Part shown: piece by piece, positions 36,145-49,053 of the stretch
Position numbering within the stretch: the stretch's first letter is position 1
How the letters are laid out: each line of letters begins with the position of its first letter
DNA from: Fasciola hepatica
Taxonomy: Eukaryota; Platyhelminthes; Trematoda; Plagiorchiida; Fasciolidae
Assembly: GCA_948099385.1 (NCBI GenBank)
Contig: CANUEZ040000168.1
Coordinates: 1,241,501-1,305,500 of the forward strand
DNA length: 64,000 bases
Direction: 5' to 3'
The notes under the pieces: generated by a model
What the model was told of the DNA's origin: nothing
What the model saw: the letters and a program-made list of their open reading frames with translations, nothing else
The model's database searches: none
Position numbers and translations under genes: made by a program

Positions 36145-36478
36145 AATCTTCCCCGTGCACCTGCCTTGCCACATACGACCCACGTCTTCAGGTAGCAGCT
36201 TTGCTACTGAATAAAGAGTGTGACTGACACATGGCCAAAATGGCTTGTCAAATGAGATCCATGTTTCTTTCGGGGCGTGGAAGCTGTGGCGGTCCAGCAA
36301 AAGCAGCTTAGTATTTTCTCATAACCAGGTATTAAATGCACACAAAATCCCACAGAGCGCATTGCAAACAAAACAGTTTGGCGAACAAGCTCGCTTTTGG
36401 TTATTCGTACTTATACCAATACGTAACAATATGACTTAAAACGACGACCGAGAGCGATCATCAAAATCTGTCTGTGCA
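36145..36478. other. Inner end of the left arm; no gene recognised
   Basis: Flank of the decayed Gypsy 5' LTR. No domain. The last 240 bp differ from the right arm by about six substitutions and a 4-bp indel, much more than the arm interior. Confidence 0.6.
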
Positions 36479-36529
36479 TTCATGAATTACGCTCTATTCT
36501 TGGTGTTTCTCGGTAATATGCTCGTTCTA

Positions 36530-37840
36530 CTCTGAAGTTTTCTCAGCAAGTCAGTTGTCTGTTCGATATTCTGTCTACCAGTTCTTTTTTTGGAATCAAG
36601 CTCATGAAATAACCCTTCGTTTCTATCTTACCTACAATCCGGCGTTGTTCTTAAGCCGTGTTCTTTGAAAGATCAATCAGTTGTTATTACTGATGCAACT
36701 CCAACGGGCAAGACTGCTTTTCCTGAACAAAGCGACCGGCCAGTCATTTGCATTCCAAGGAGGCTCACCAAAGCCGAACAAGGATATTCAAAAACAAAAA
36801 GAGAAGTCTTGGCAATTTACTGGACCGTCAAGTGTTTGCGTAAATATTTATTTGGTCCATAGTTCACCACAGTTACTTACTATGAGGCATTGGAGTTGAT
36901 CTATCATCCGTATCATTCGTTGTCGGAATCTTCAGCAGCAATGGTTCAACGATGAAGTATTTCACTCAGTTCATATGGTTTTGGTATTCTGCATCGTAAT
37001 ACTAAGTGCATACCACACGTTGATCTATCCAGGATACCATAACCATCTCAACCAGCAGTAACTCACGATTGTTTGTTGACACAACCACTACTAGTGCAGT
37101 GTGAAGCTCTTGTGAGGGATACAAAAACGTATTTTGCTCCAGTCATTTCAGGTCTACGTCGGGGTAGTACGTCGAACGGAAAGCGGCAATTCCATGACTT
37201 TCACTCTTGTCACGATTACTTGTCGATCACTCCAGATGAATTACTGTCCCTAAACGACCGCGCGGTCTTTCCTCCAGCATTCCGTTCTCTTATATTGGCA
37301 GATCTCTGTTCAGAGCATTTGTGTGTCGACAAGAAGAAGTCACTGGCACGAATTACTTGCTGGTGGCCGGAATTGAATGTCGACATGGTACGCACAGCTA
37401 AAAACTGCAAGCAGTGTTTACGTAATATACACGCAAAACCTTCAAAGTGGCTTCCTTGGTCAGCGCGCTGTGGGGCGTGGCAGCGGGTACACGTGGACTA
37501 TCGTGGACCTTTCTTGGATATAATATACTGGATCTGGATGAATTCTCGAGTCATATACGTCACTTTGACCGGATACTGTTCAATGAAGAAGGTCAGTCAG
37601 ATGGCATTTCACTTGTTGTTGCACCAGCTAGTAATTCTGGTTTGGATACATTTGAATCCGAGAATCTCACTGGACAACTCAGTATCTGAAGATCTGCAAG
37701 AATTCGTTTATCACCGCGGAGAGAATACAGACAACTCCACTTCAGTTCTGCCTGCGGCTCAAGCAATTTTCAAGATTGACTCCTTCTGTTTTGCGGGATT
37801 GTATTCACTCTGCTATGATAAATGCCTGTACTATACGTGA
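36530..37840 (+). pseudogene. Second Gypsy lineage: RNase H and integrase remnant (palindrome spacer)
   Basis: Plus strand. After a poorly kept RT-RNase H connection (36530-36660), 36665-36862 reads VVITDATPTGKTAF, VICIPRRLTKAEQGYSKTKRE, VLAIYWTVKCLRKYLFG, an RNase H of Gypsy type. From 37073, AFRSLILADLCSEHL, ITCWWPELNVDMVR, CKQCLRN form the integrase zinc region, then RVHVDYRGPF opens the catalytic core; a shifted frame carries LDNSVSEDLQEFVYHRGEN. Frames break several times. Motif wording differs from the CsRn1-type element, and agrees with a lineage using CX2C..H..C double Gag fingers, pieces of which lie at 50.4-52.3 kb. Confidence 0.8.
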
Positions 37841-37924
37841 TACCAAGCGTAAGAAACATTACGCCACATCCTATTCGGTACTGGAGATTTTGATTCTCGG
37901 TAGTTCTGTGCGGGGTTAGGTCCG

Positions 37925-39300
37925 TTAAATCCATTAGATATCACAGGCTGGCCACAGTCTTAGAACCAGTGAGAGTCATGGCTTTGAGACACAGTCTACA
38001 AAACACCTTTCCTTTCGTAAAGACTATGTGAAATCTAGATTTGAAAGGCAAGCAGGTGATCTCGCTAGATCTTACCCCAATCTTCACCAATGTCCCAATC
38101 GCCGAAAACAATCAACTATCTATGTGAATAAATGCAGGAGAAATGTGTCGATCCGGGAGTCTCGTTGGATGAACTGGAACTGTTACTATTTGTCTGCTCT
38201 CATAACACTCAGTTTGATTTCAACAGTGGAATGTGGCATCAGAAGGACGTGGTGGCAACGGGGTCACGTTTGGGACCTACGTTGGCTTACGTTTCATGGC
38301 AAAACCTAAAAATAACCAATTTAAAGCAGCAATCGAAGATAGCACCTTATACGATCGGCACGTGGACGACGCCCTATGTGTAGTAAATATAAAATTTGAA
38401 AAGAATGTACTACTTAGCAGATTTACCACAGCCCATCAAAATGTTCAGTTCACTTTGGAACAATAAAAGAAAAACAATCTACCTTACTTGGGTGATTGTG
38501 TAAGCGGTCGAAGTAATGGTTCCGCTCAGTTAACAGTGCATAGGTAAACAACCTGGAACGGTCATTACATTCATTTCCACAGTTTCGCACCACTCAAAGT
38601 GAAAAGAAATTTAGTGCTTTGCTTGGTTAGTAGAGCAAGGAAAATTTTCACGAAAACACTTTGGAAAATGAACTCCGTTTTTATGAGGAGTGGTTCCTTG
38701 AAAAAGGCTCTCCTGAACTGTTCAGTGACAGGATGATGCAACGACATGAAGAAAGGTCAAGACAGGCAGTAGCTGAGAAGGAACCCGTATATGTGCATTT
38801 GCAACTCAAAGGAGATAGGAATCTGAAGTTATTCAACCAAGACCAGCAGAAGCTGTCAGTAGAACATCCTACGCTGCACAATTACAAATTACTTTCGAGT
38901 CCAGGCCGATCGTGGGTTTTCCATTGAAGGATAGAGTGCCAGATTCGGCAGCATCTTTCGGTGTGTATTCATCCACCTGTTCCTATGGAACCAGGTACTT
39001 TGGCTGCACGACCAGGCTCCTATTCGAACATGTCCGTTAACACTACCCGGCCTGGTTGAAACCTGGAGCAATTAGGACAGTTACGAGAGCTGTTTGTTCA
39101 CACCTTGTTGAGTCATACCATTCCGTATAAGTGATGAACTCTTTTCGCACAATTTGAAAAGGCCCAGGCGAGCAATCAAGACTTGTCAATTGTCGCATCT
39201 TATTCACAGCCGAAGCTATGAGTATTCGACTCTGCGATCCCCCCCTCCGTGTGCTCATAAGCAATTTGTTCAAGCACTTAAACTTTCATGGCCCACTTCT
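37925..39300 (+). pseudogene. Penelope-like element remnant: RT and GIY-YIG endonuclease (palindrome spacer)
   Basis: Plus-strand blocks in changing frames follow the Penelope-like order. RT: ALRHSLQNTFPFVKT, KQVISLDLTPIFTNVP, CSHNTQFDFNSG with QKDVVATGSRLGPTLAYV, then LYDRHVDDALCVVN (family core YRYVDD). Then RFYEEWFLEKGSPELF and RMMQRHEERSRQAV. Near 38930-39135 comes KDRVPDSAASFGVYSSTCSYG with TRYFGCTTRLLFEHVR, the GIY-YIG-type endonuclease region, then the C-terminal TAEAMSIRLCDPPL block. Several frameshifts and stops make it inactive. These elements prime reverse transcription at nicked DNA. Confidence 0.85.
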
Positions 39301-42300
39301 TGTTCTCAAACACGTATGCAACCAATCGAACAATCTTCATTATGATCAATTTTACACTCACACACGCAAACGTGCACAGACAGGTTTTGATGATCGCTCT
39401 CCGTCGTCGTTTTGAGTCATATTTATTGTTACGTATTGGTATAAGTACGAATAACCAAAAGCGAGCTTGTTTGCCAAACTGTTTTGTTTGCAATGCGCTC
39501 TGTGGGATTTTGTGTACATTTAATACCTGGTTATGAGAAAATACTAAGCTGCTTTTGCTGGACCGCCACAGCTTCCACGCCCCGAAAGAAACGTGGATCT
39601 CATTTGACAAGCCATTTTGGCCATGTGTCAGTCACACTCTTTATTCAGTAGCAAAGCTGCTACCTGAAGACGTGGGTCGTATGTGGCAAGGCAGGTGCAC
39701 GGGGAAGATTTTAAGCCACAGTTATCTTCGTTCATGCTTTCAACACCTTCACTGCACGAGTCAAAATTGATTAACAAGTATGGTTTCCCTTTGGCCGTTG
39801 CTCTTACGCACGCTCTCACGCACGCTCTCAAATACACGCCGATCGCTATCTCTGCCGACCGCCTCCTCGTTTGCACGGGTCGAGGAGAATACCGTTCTCC
39901 ATAACGGGCCTTTGCAATGCTGAACATCAGAGTAACGTGAAGGTGATCCCCGTGACATGAGGGACAAAAGAACGCGTTTAGCAATTGGTCGTCCCGATGT
40001 GATTTCTAGGTCATATGAGTATCCCTGTTTTCACCTTCCGAAGTCCCGTCTGATTACGATTTTGAGATTTTTATGGTTTCTTTCTTTGTCACTTTCGGTC
40101 AGTCTTTTAAATCTTTTTTTCTCATCATACATTTTTATGCCCAGTTTGTCGTGATTGGTTTCAGATTGCATTACCATGTGTATTGTCACGTTTATCGTTG
40201 ACCTTTTCTTTGTTTACTATAAATTATTCAACAAGCTATGTCTACTGAGCGAGAACATGCAAATTCCACCGTTTGGGAAATCACGTTGCGTATACCGGCA
40301 TTCACGTCCGCTGGTCCAGAACTTCGGTTCACGCTGGTCGAATTAGAATCCGAAAACTACCGTGTACCCAGGGGTGCTAACCGGTTCATGTGAGCAGCAA
40401 GTCCCCCCTCCCTGCCCCTGCTCTCCGGAGGCGGAATTGCAAGTCAGGGACATAATAATCTCCTCACGGATCTACGAGGCCGTTATAGTGGCCTTCGTTG
40501 TTCGCATGGCCCCCTGGCAGGACCAGTGCATGCAACAACTTCAAAGAGTTCGGCTTGGATGTGGAAAGTCCTCTGAACTGCTGCGCAAGATGCAGCGTTT
40601 GAGAGGACCGACAGTAGGCGAGGGCCCGACCTTGAGGGATCTTGGGCTGCAGCTTTTGCCTCACAACATTCCAGTTTTACCGGATGCCTCGAGTAAATGC
40701 TTGCAAAAGAGAACTGTGACGATGACGGATGGCATTATGTTAGGATACAACCCCGCTACCGCTGGAGTAACCAGGTCTTCCGTCACCAAGGTGCATGCCC
40801 CTCTAACATCTAACAATCTCGCTTCGGTTTTGCATAGAATTGATTTGAGTCTGCAACGCCTTGCAGTCGGTAAAAGTGAGCCACAGGAGCGGTACCGAGC
40901 AAACTCACCTGGGCTTTTTAATTCTTCACTACGATGACTTTTTCGTCCTTTGGAATTAAAGTGCTGCGAATACCGCAATCGCTCTGATGAGGGGGCCAAA
41001 CGATGCGAACCTGTGCTTATGTTTCCCTGTGCTCACCAGGGAAACTTGGGTCCGGCCTGCCAAAGAGAACCATGAAGCTGGGTAGTAGGCCAATAGTCCC
41101 CTGTTGAAGGTACCGATTACCCTTTCAAATAATCCATTCCTCGTAGACACCGGGGCCGAAGTGAATGTTGTGCTTCAGCCAGAAGGTGCCAACAGCACAC
41201 CATAGGTCCAAGCACTGCGAGCTGCCAAAGGCACGGCAACCCCAGCTTTTGAACGGCGGCCGCTCACCTTAAACTTAAGTTCAAAGCGTAACTTTCGTTG
41301 GGCAATCATCATTGCCGACGTTCCTTACCCCATTCTAGGTACTGACACCCTGCCACACTTTGACTTATCGATAGATGCACCGTGTCATCGGGTAGTGGAT
41401 CTCTATACCACTCTCGCTGCCGCTGATTATAATTCGCAGGTGAATCACATCAGTTCCGTGTACTTTTAACCAAAGGCTCACCAACCCTATGGCAAACTCG
41501 TTGCTGCCTGCCCAGCCATGTTTCGGCATACCGAGCCCCCTCGGTAGTGACCATCGATTTCACTCACCACATCGACTCCGACGGCCCCTCGGTGTTCAGT
41601 GGGCCACGTCGGTTAGCACCAGACAAGCTTCGTGTTGCCAAAGCCGAATTTGAAAGCACGCTAGAGCTGAATAAAATACGCCTTTCTAGTAGCTATCGGG
41701 CCTCCTATCTTCACACGGTCTCCAAATCTAACAGCGATTGGCGACCCTGTGGCAATTACAGAGCACCTGACAAAGTCACCTTCCCTGATAGGTACCCGAT
41801 TCCTCTTATGCAGGACCTTACTTTTTCCTTATCAGGTTGCCCCGTCTTCAGCCGTATCAGTTTACCTTTTGCGCAAAGCTAGATCCCAGTAGTGGGGCTG
41901 CTAATCTTAAAACTGCGCTCACCGCGCCTTTTCGGGCGTTCGAGTTTCTACACATGCCACTTGAACACTGCAATGCAGCCCAGACCTTTTGACGGTTCAT
42001 ACACTAGGCAATCCGTGGCTCAGAAAATGTCTACATACACCTGGATGATATTCTGGTGGGTAGTTTTTCATAGTAAGAACAAGCCACACATGGGCAGCTT
42101 CGAAAGCCCTAGCCAGCATAGCACGACGATCAACATCACGAAATGCGAACGGGGCTGGTCTGATGTCACCTTCATAGAAAATTCTATTTCGCCCTCTGTT
42201 ATCCGCCCCCTGCCAAATGAAGTTCCTCCTGTTCGCGATTATCCTGCGCCCCAATCTTTCCGCCAGTTGAGCAAGTTTGATGGCTTGATGAATTTCTTCC

Positions 42301-42441
42301 GCTGGTTCATTCCTCATCGTGGGGAATGACGCAACCTCTTATCGGCCTGTTGCGCGGAGGCAGACGAAAGATCGTGTTTCCCGACATAGCACATGCCGCA
42401 TTTGCCTCTGCCAAGGGGGCTATCGCCAACATAGCGCTGCA

Positions 42442-44379
42442 TGTCCCAATCAAAATGCACAAGTCCTGGATTGGGTGAAGTCTAATCAATGATTCAACGC
42501 CCAAGTCATTAGATGACCATCTTCACCCGTTCTGAATAGCACCTTATGGCCACAATGCAACCAGTAGTCCAAATGGACGCAGAGCACAAATCAAAAGAAG
42601 AGGGTATTGCAGATTCTACGACACTATTCGTGAATTAAAACACAAGTACAGCCACTTTCTAGTCAATAGGCTGTCAGAATTAGGACAAAAATCTGCACAG
42701 AAGGAACAATTAACCAAAAAACACAAGAGGTACCTGTTTTTTAATCCAAGTAAATTCTGCACGCCTTTTCAGGCCCAAAGGCAATTTCCTGAGGGTGAAC
42801 GATTTGAACGTCTGCAAACTGGCCACGCGAGCAGAAAATCGGAACTGAACCGTAATAAACCAAGTCTGTGTTCAGTCAGTGCGACACACTGCGGTAACAA
42901 ATGTCCGCAAGGTTGCTTCTGTAAGAAAGCTTGGCCATGAGAGGAAAATAAAGGTACATCAATTGTGGGTCGAGTGACGCTCACAAAACAGCGTTATCAT
43001 GGGAGAAGCTGGAGAAAGTAGCCTGAAACCGGTCAGGAAGTATATGCGGGTAATCAGATGAGGAATTTTCAGTCAGTGTGGATGTTAGGCCGGCAGCCAA
43101 TATTCCTCCATGTAATCACGGCACGTTTATATGGTAATGGGTTCGGGCTATCATTTCCGCTTAAGCTCCTGAAACAGCGGAGTTGACGGGACTGATAGCA
43201 GTACTCCTGCATATCCCCCTACCCAAGACCTCGGCTTCTAGTCAGTGTTTTCCAACAAGCAAATTTTTCTCACGTCTATCAGTTGAGTCCCCTCACTAGT
43301 GCAATCTACGGCCGTCCATACGAGTCCGTCTGCGTAAAGTTTTACATTTGGAATCGTCCCCATGGGTCAGTTGTCTCGCTCAAAGGTTTCTGAGGCAATC
43401 AACACATGGTCGCAGTTTTTGAGACTTCTTCGCTTCGAAAGCCACTTTGTCTTGTCTGGAGATTCGGGACTGACTCTCTCAACCGTCCGGGTTAAAATGT
43501 ATCTACGGGGTGGTTGACCCGTTACAAGCGTCTACAATGGTGTTCTCTCCTGCTAGAACTAGCCAGAATACCGCAGTCACCCCTCAGCAATAGTGGACTG
43601 CTTGGAGTTGGTGCCAGCCTTCTCTTGTCATCAGATGAACAAGGAACTACCGGTAGATTGTTCAATATTCTCCCAACTTCGACGAAACAGGTGTGTAACT
43701 TTTCTCACGCAGTACCTATTCCATAGAAAGCCCCGTTATCAACCTGTGCACCGAACGGATCATTCTCTTCCATAGTCTCCCCTTGTTGCTCAATGATATT
43801 GTTTGAAGTGCCAACTAATGCCCCGAAGAGCCAAAATATCAATATTGCGCAGTCCATTCCAAAGCTTCAGTTGACTTTTGGGCTCAATAATCCTGCCCTT
43901 GAAACTGGAGCCGTTGCCGCAACAAAGTCCTCTTAGTGTTACTCGTCTACCGATTAACTGGACGAGGAAGATTATAAACGAATCCGTGCTTAAACTAGCT
44001 GTCGTTTCCAAATTTGTAGCTCCAATTTGTGGACAAGTGAATAGAGAGCCGCAACCCCTTCCTACCCTCGGCTCCTATGAACGAGAATGGGACCGGAATA
44101 ATCTATTCCAACTGAGCTAAAGTAATGCCGCCCGCTTCCTTCATGACAGGGAGGAATGAGAGCCATCAACAGCTGACCGTTCACAGGGGCTTTTCTACGA
44201 CAAGTTGAACATTGTCCTTCCACCCTTTTACTGCGCCAGTTCCCCCAACAATCCAGTTCTTCTGGTGGAATGCGGCCAGTACTTGAGCGGCGTGGCTTCT
44301 TCCACTATGGTCGTTGCGGATACTCTAATCCCTTACGGAATGGTGCCTAAAACCAGCTCGCAAGAAAGTGGGTTATTCG
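42442..44379 (+). other. Unidentified 1.9-kb segment interrupting the decayed Gypsy
   Basis: RT sequence equivalent to 20437 of the intact element breaks off at about 42441 and RNase H sequence equivalent to 20456 resumes at 44380. About 13 bp of the Gypsy are missing at the junction. The segment has no counterpart in the intact Gypsy. It contains the open frame at 42536-42940 and shorter frames at 43514-43726, 43878-44120 and 44205-44380. No terminal repeats or known domain are evident. Mirror copy at 31475-33412. Confidence 0.6.
42536..42940 (+). CDS. Unidentified 134-codon open frame, basic and Cys-rich at its end
   Basis: I do not recognise this. The frame is open from just after a TGA at 42533-42535 to the TGA at 42938-42940, with no ATG near the start, so it would be an internal or spliced piece. 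It is strongly basic (RRAQIKRRGYCRFYDTIREL, KEQLTKKHKRYLFF) and ends with clustered cysteines (CSVSATHCGNKCPQGCFCKK) that could bind metal. Codon use looks coding-like, unlike the stop-riddled Gypsy around it. It could be the N-terminal part of an unfamiliar LINE or a captured host exon. An identical copy lies in the left arm. Confidence 0.3.
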   Translation: MAPYGHNATSSPNGRRAQIKRRGYCRFYDTIRELKHKYSHFLVNRLSELGQKSAQKEQLTKKHKRYLFFNPSKFCTPFQAQRQFPEGERFERLQTGHASRKSELNRNKPSLCSVSATHCGNKCPQGCFCKKAWP

Positions 44380-46360
44380 CCGACCCTTCCCCTCCTATTC
44401 CGGTAGTGACTGATACCGCGAAGCACAGCGGTTGCAGCGGTGCTGCAGCAGCTCATGGACGCTCCTTTGTTGTCTCTGGTATTCTTCTCAAAGCGCATAT
44501 AACCAGCCGGCTGTAGGCACAGCACATCTGACAGGGAGTTATTAACCATCAATCAGGGCATACGCCATTTTCGACACTCATTCGTAGGCCATTCGTTCAT
44601 AGTGCTTACAGATCACAACGCCTCAGTTACCGCAGTCGTCAGCTTCCAATCGATAGCCACCACGCAAGGTCCACCACTTGCATTTTGTCGCACAGTCTAC
44701 TGTGGACGTACGACACGTCTCTGGGGAACTCTGTCCCCTTCTCCGACGCCGCGTTATGCGTAAGCCTACCAGGTCTGTCACCGACGCCTAACATCGATTG
44801 AGTCGCAATGACACAAGCCCAAACTGCGGACCCTGGCATCCAACAACTTCAACAAAATGATTCTTTGAGCCCGAAGACAGTAGCCATCCCAGCTTCTCAG
44901 AATACTCTAGTGTGCGATGTGTCACAAGATTGCCCTAGACCTATGGTTCTTACTGACCACCTTTGGCCTTCTTTGCTGACTCTCTATAATTCTGCTCATC
45001 CAAGTGTGACTGCCTCGGTAAAACTGGCAAACGAGATTTGCGTTTAACACAGTGTCAAAAGAGACATCCGTCAGTGAGCTCGCTCCTGTCTTCAGTGTAG
45101 ACGTGTTAGGGACAACAGGTACACTAGGACGGCGGTAACTTGGTTCCTGGAACCTGAAATACGTTTCCGTCGCGTTCGTATCGACCTGGTAGGACCACCT
45201 CTGCCTCCATATAGATATGCTTACATACTCACAAGTGTGGATCACTTTACTGTCTAGACAAGGGCCATTTCTATCCCTCGCCTTGCATCGGAAGAGGCCG
45301 CGAGAGCATTTCTGACCAGTCTCGTTAGTCATTTTGGTTGCCCAGCACCAGCAACAGCAGGTAGCCGTCCGTATTCCTACAGCGCATATGAAAACCCACA
45401 CTCCTCGCTTGGTTGTCAACAAATCAAGACGACAGCCAACCACCTTAGGCCAATTTTATGGTCCAGCTTTCTCACCAGCAGTCAAAGACCGTCCTTTACG
45501 CAAACAATAACCCACCCTGGAGTGAAACACCTCCATGGGCGTCTTTAAGCCCGTGTAGTACCGTTAAGGAAAAACAGCACACAACAATAACCGCGCTGGC
45601 ATTTATCTGTACACTTCTTTTGTTTGAAGGGTTGTTAGCTCTCTCGCCAACAGCGAATTTCGACTACGGTGACTACCCTCAGCCCCTCACGCAGCACGTG
45701 CCAGTGCTGAAGGCAAGCCCGCAAACAACAGTCGGCAGGCCATGTTTCAGTTGATCTGGAAACCTTTGTCCACGTATTCTTTCGCTACAACCGCCATACA
45801 GGGCCCGTTTCGTGTGACAAAAAGCAGCACAAGAGACATTTGTTTCAGAAATTGGTGGGCGACTCGGCACCACATCTACTGACCGCCTCGAACATACCGC
45901 CGTAGATTGGGGGCCACCGGGCAAAGTTACATCAGCTCAAACAGTCCCTTCACTCGGACCGAGGGAAGTATTACCCGCACACGGAAAAGTTACTCCCGGT
46001 GAAAACCGAGAAACTAGTCCGTCAGAATCTCCAACCATACCCGTAACGAGAGGTAGCCGTCGTGATCGTTAACCACGAAACCTCAACTCTTTTGCTGATT
46101 TCGTGACAATTCTTACAACCAGTTGCTGGCACTAAGTTGTGGAATTTGCCACGGATTTACCAATTAGTTGGCCCGGAAAACTACACTCAGTAAATATATT
46201 TTCATTTTCTTCTGGACACCTGGCGACTACAGCAGCACCGAACGTCGTTTTTTGATTGTTATTATGGTCCAACATCCGCCAGTGACCTCAGGCACTATTT
46301 TCTTCAAGTTACCTTGTTTCCCCTCAAGCGGATTAACACAGCCACATTTGGTTCATTCGT

Positions 46361-49053
46361 AATGATAATGATAATGGCGGTATAGCACGGATGAGTCCGA
46401 AACATGCTAGAGTGCGTGATTAGATTCTCGTCTCACCACATGTAACCCTCCAGCCTTCCCTTCAACATCACTTTGGTCATCCTCTTATCCCTCGGGATTT
46501 GTCGGTCTTTCGCTGAACTACTGATTTTGGCAGTATCGGACATCCCGTTTCTAGCATCATACCCGTCGAACGTTTTGCTTCTTAATATCCTGAATCCATG
46601 TTCCGATCCTGCTTTTTATATCGAACCCACCGGTGCCGTAGCTATTCTCACGGCCATAGTATGCTCCGTTATTCCGAACGGTCACCCGGACAGTTGGCTT
46701 TTTCACGTGCTTGCCTGTACCAGTGCCTGTTGTATGTTCGTACTGGGCATGTTCACTCGTTCACGTGCGTCTTCCTCCCGTTACCGAATTTGTGAACACA
46801 ACAGGTCAAGTGACAACTGTGGGACCAATGAGTCGGATACGAAAATCGGGAACGGAGCATCAGATATGCAATAAATGAAACAGTCATCAGGGGTGGCGGT
46901 AGAAATTAGTGGTTGGTCACTGGTGAATTCAATTATATGGCAAACGAGTAACCTCCTGCGGGGACAGGGAGATTACCGAAATTATGATGAAGGGAAGGCT
47001 GGGGAGGAACAGGAAGCGTGAGGCAAACTGTGTGCCTATATTGAGTTGGTTGAGAAACATCTGTGTGAAAATGAAGGATGAATCAATAGGGGGTGGGCAC
47101 AGCCACAGACATTACAAGTGTGGATTGTTCGCGGAAGTGGAGACGAAGCGAATGACAAGTAAATGTACAGCGGTAATGAATGTTGCAATAAGAGTGCCAT
47201 GCGAAAATGGCAGGTAAATAAAGCTGCATGACGCGTAACTGAGATGGCTGGCGTGTAACAGCAGCTTCAGCATAAAATACTTCGGGCGTCAGAGATAGTG
47301 GTAGAATCTGGACTCCGGTTACTTAAGAAATTATTTGTATAATAAACGGGTAAAACGAATGGAAAAAATTCACGGAAAGGGAGACTTCCATAGAGATGAA
47401 AGAAAGACCGGTGGAGGACAGGTAGGCAGATGTTTTTACAGTATAATAGATGAATAATGATGTCGAATTGAAGGTGATACTTGGGTGATATGTCAATCCG
47501 GAATGCTTCGGAAGTGCTGGTGTGGGCGAAAGGCACCTAAGGAGGATGTTGTGGTGGGTGGACGTCAAATGAATAACCTTTGATGACAATTTTGGCAGGT
47601 GTATCTTGAGATATCAACAGTAGTGTAGCTGCATGATAAATACGCCTGATATGTACAGATGTGAGGGAGTCACGGAGCTCTACAAGATTAGAATAAAGCA
47701 ATGAAAGGACGCTGTGTAGGCAAACAGTTCGACTGATGGGGAGAGTAAATAATCATTATTCAGATTGCCGATTGCGCGGAGAACGCAGATTATATTTCAG
47801 CAAGGCGACTGTGGTCAGGAAACGAACAGCCACAATTAATGCTTTAGCGAATGAATGGTAACACCGAGTTCTGGCATGGGGAATGGACAAGCTTGCGGAA
47901 GGGGCGGGGGTGTAATCAGACGTGAGACGCGAGGAGGGTACTTACTGAGGTGCTTGCTAAAGTCGATGTGTTTTTACATAGGCAATCAAAGTGCTCCAAT
48001 AAAGGGAGATCCGTAGGTGGGGATGAAAGCTACACGCTATTTTGTACGGTAATCGAATGCCAAACTTTGCTGGACACGGAAATATACGGTATAGTGCAAA
48101 CATTGAGAGCCAGCTCGGCGGAGGAAAAACTGTCGTTGGAGAAGACAGAGCGAATGACACGCTAGCGGCAGCTCCACGAGCTCAAAATAGATGTTATTCA
48201 ATCCACAAGCCGTGTTCGTGGGAGGGACCGGCCGTGTGCTGAACACCCAACCTGAAAGCCGTTTTTGGTGACAGGGGCGCAATCTGTCAAACTGGTTGCG
48301 CGCGCGCATCGTTGCAGATGGTTTGGAAGCCAGAAGAGTGCCTGCTAAAGCGGTCGATCTGGCCGCCCCCGCCACTGTTTGTATTGGCACGGCTGACCGT
48401 TGGTGATTATACGTCGGCCAGAGTAGACACAACGACGGCATGTAATCCAGGATTTACTGACCAGGTTGTGAGAGACCTTGAACGAAAGAGCCAACGGGCA
48501 CAGCGATTGGTGGATGACCATACGGAATCACTGCTCAGGTACATCTGCCAGTGAAGTGGTCAGTTCAGTGCTCGAAGCGGTTGACCGCCATTGGGGATGG
48601 CTGGAAAGGAGAATGAGATAGAAAAACACAGTCCGGGTAGAGTCCAGATGGAGATTATCGGTTAACGTGGAGAAAAGTGTAAAAAAGAAAAAACAAAGGC
48701 TCATCGATGCAGAGGATCCCTAGGTCTAGTTGGGAAAAAGGTGTGAACAGCTACAACCTTGTGTATCGGCATGCTAAAAGCAGTGGGAAACTGTGACAGG
48801 GCCAAGTTAATAGAAAGAGACGGATGGAATCAGGATGGATGCAGGAACGGATGTGGGTTAGGAGTAGAGTTATCGCACCCAAAGCAGGAGATCAATTCAC
48901 TGCGGACCAGGGGTGGCAATGATGTCATGGTACCGAGCAAAAGAAAATAGTTAAGCATGGAGTCTAGGTGTTGGCTTGTGGCGGAGGTAACGAGGTTGCA
49001 GTGTGAGGCCTCCTCCAAAGGACAGATCGTTGAAGACGCACTCATTGGCTATC
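46361..49053 (-). other. Anonymous repeat and CR1 3' tail (right arm)
   Basis: Mirror of 26801-29490. No gene is supported. Frames such as 48312-48554 (+) and 48037-48441 (-) lack domains and occur because the sequence is repeated. Confidence 0.5.

Larger units (their letters stand above)
25664..36478 (+). repeat. Left arm of a large inverted repeat (10.8 kb)
   Basis: Every frame between 25.9 and 36.4 kb reappears on the opposite strand between 39.4 and 49.9 kb, with paired positions adding to about 75854. Arms pair from 25664 (GTACGTAC) with 49964 inward to 36478 (ending CTGTCTGTGCA) with 39373. The interior is almost identical; both ends are more diverged. This arm holds an extra 226 bp (25689-25914) and, reading on the plus strand, a CR1 tail, the anonymous repeat, and a decayed Gypsy on the minus strand. 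Confidence 0.95.
39711..46360 (+). pseudogene. Decayed CsRn1-type Gypsy (right arm)
   Basis: Parts in order, by comparison with the intact element: partial LTR (39711-39980, last 38 bp lost), primer-site remnant (about 39985-40003), gag (about 40238-41060; 40362-40937 still open with LQVRDIIISSRIYEAV and [20 protein letters not shown]), protease and RT (41130-42440; VYIHLDDILVGS is recognisable), a foreign 1.9-kb segment (42442-44379), RNase H remnant (from 44380), integrase (44808-45760), and the pol end with 3' non-coding sequence to about 46360. The 3' LTR is absent. The GGGAAAC slippery heptamer survives at 41039-41045, but the Gag stop after it is now TTG and the Gag finger has lost its His. 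Stops and frameshifts throughout make it inactive. Confidence 0.88.
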
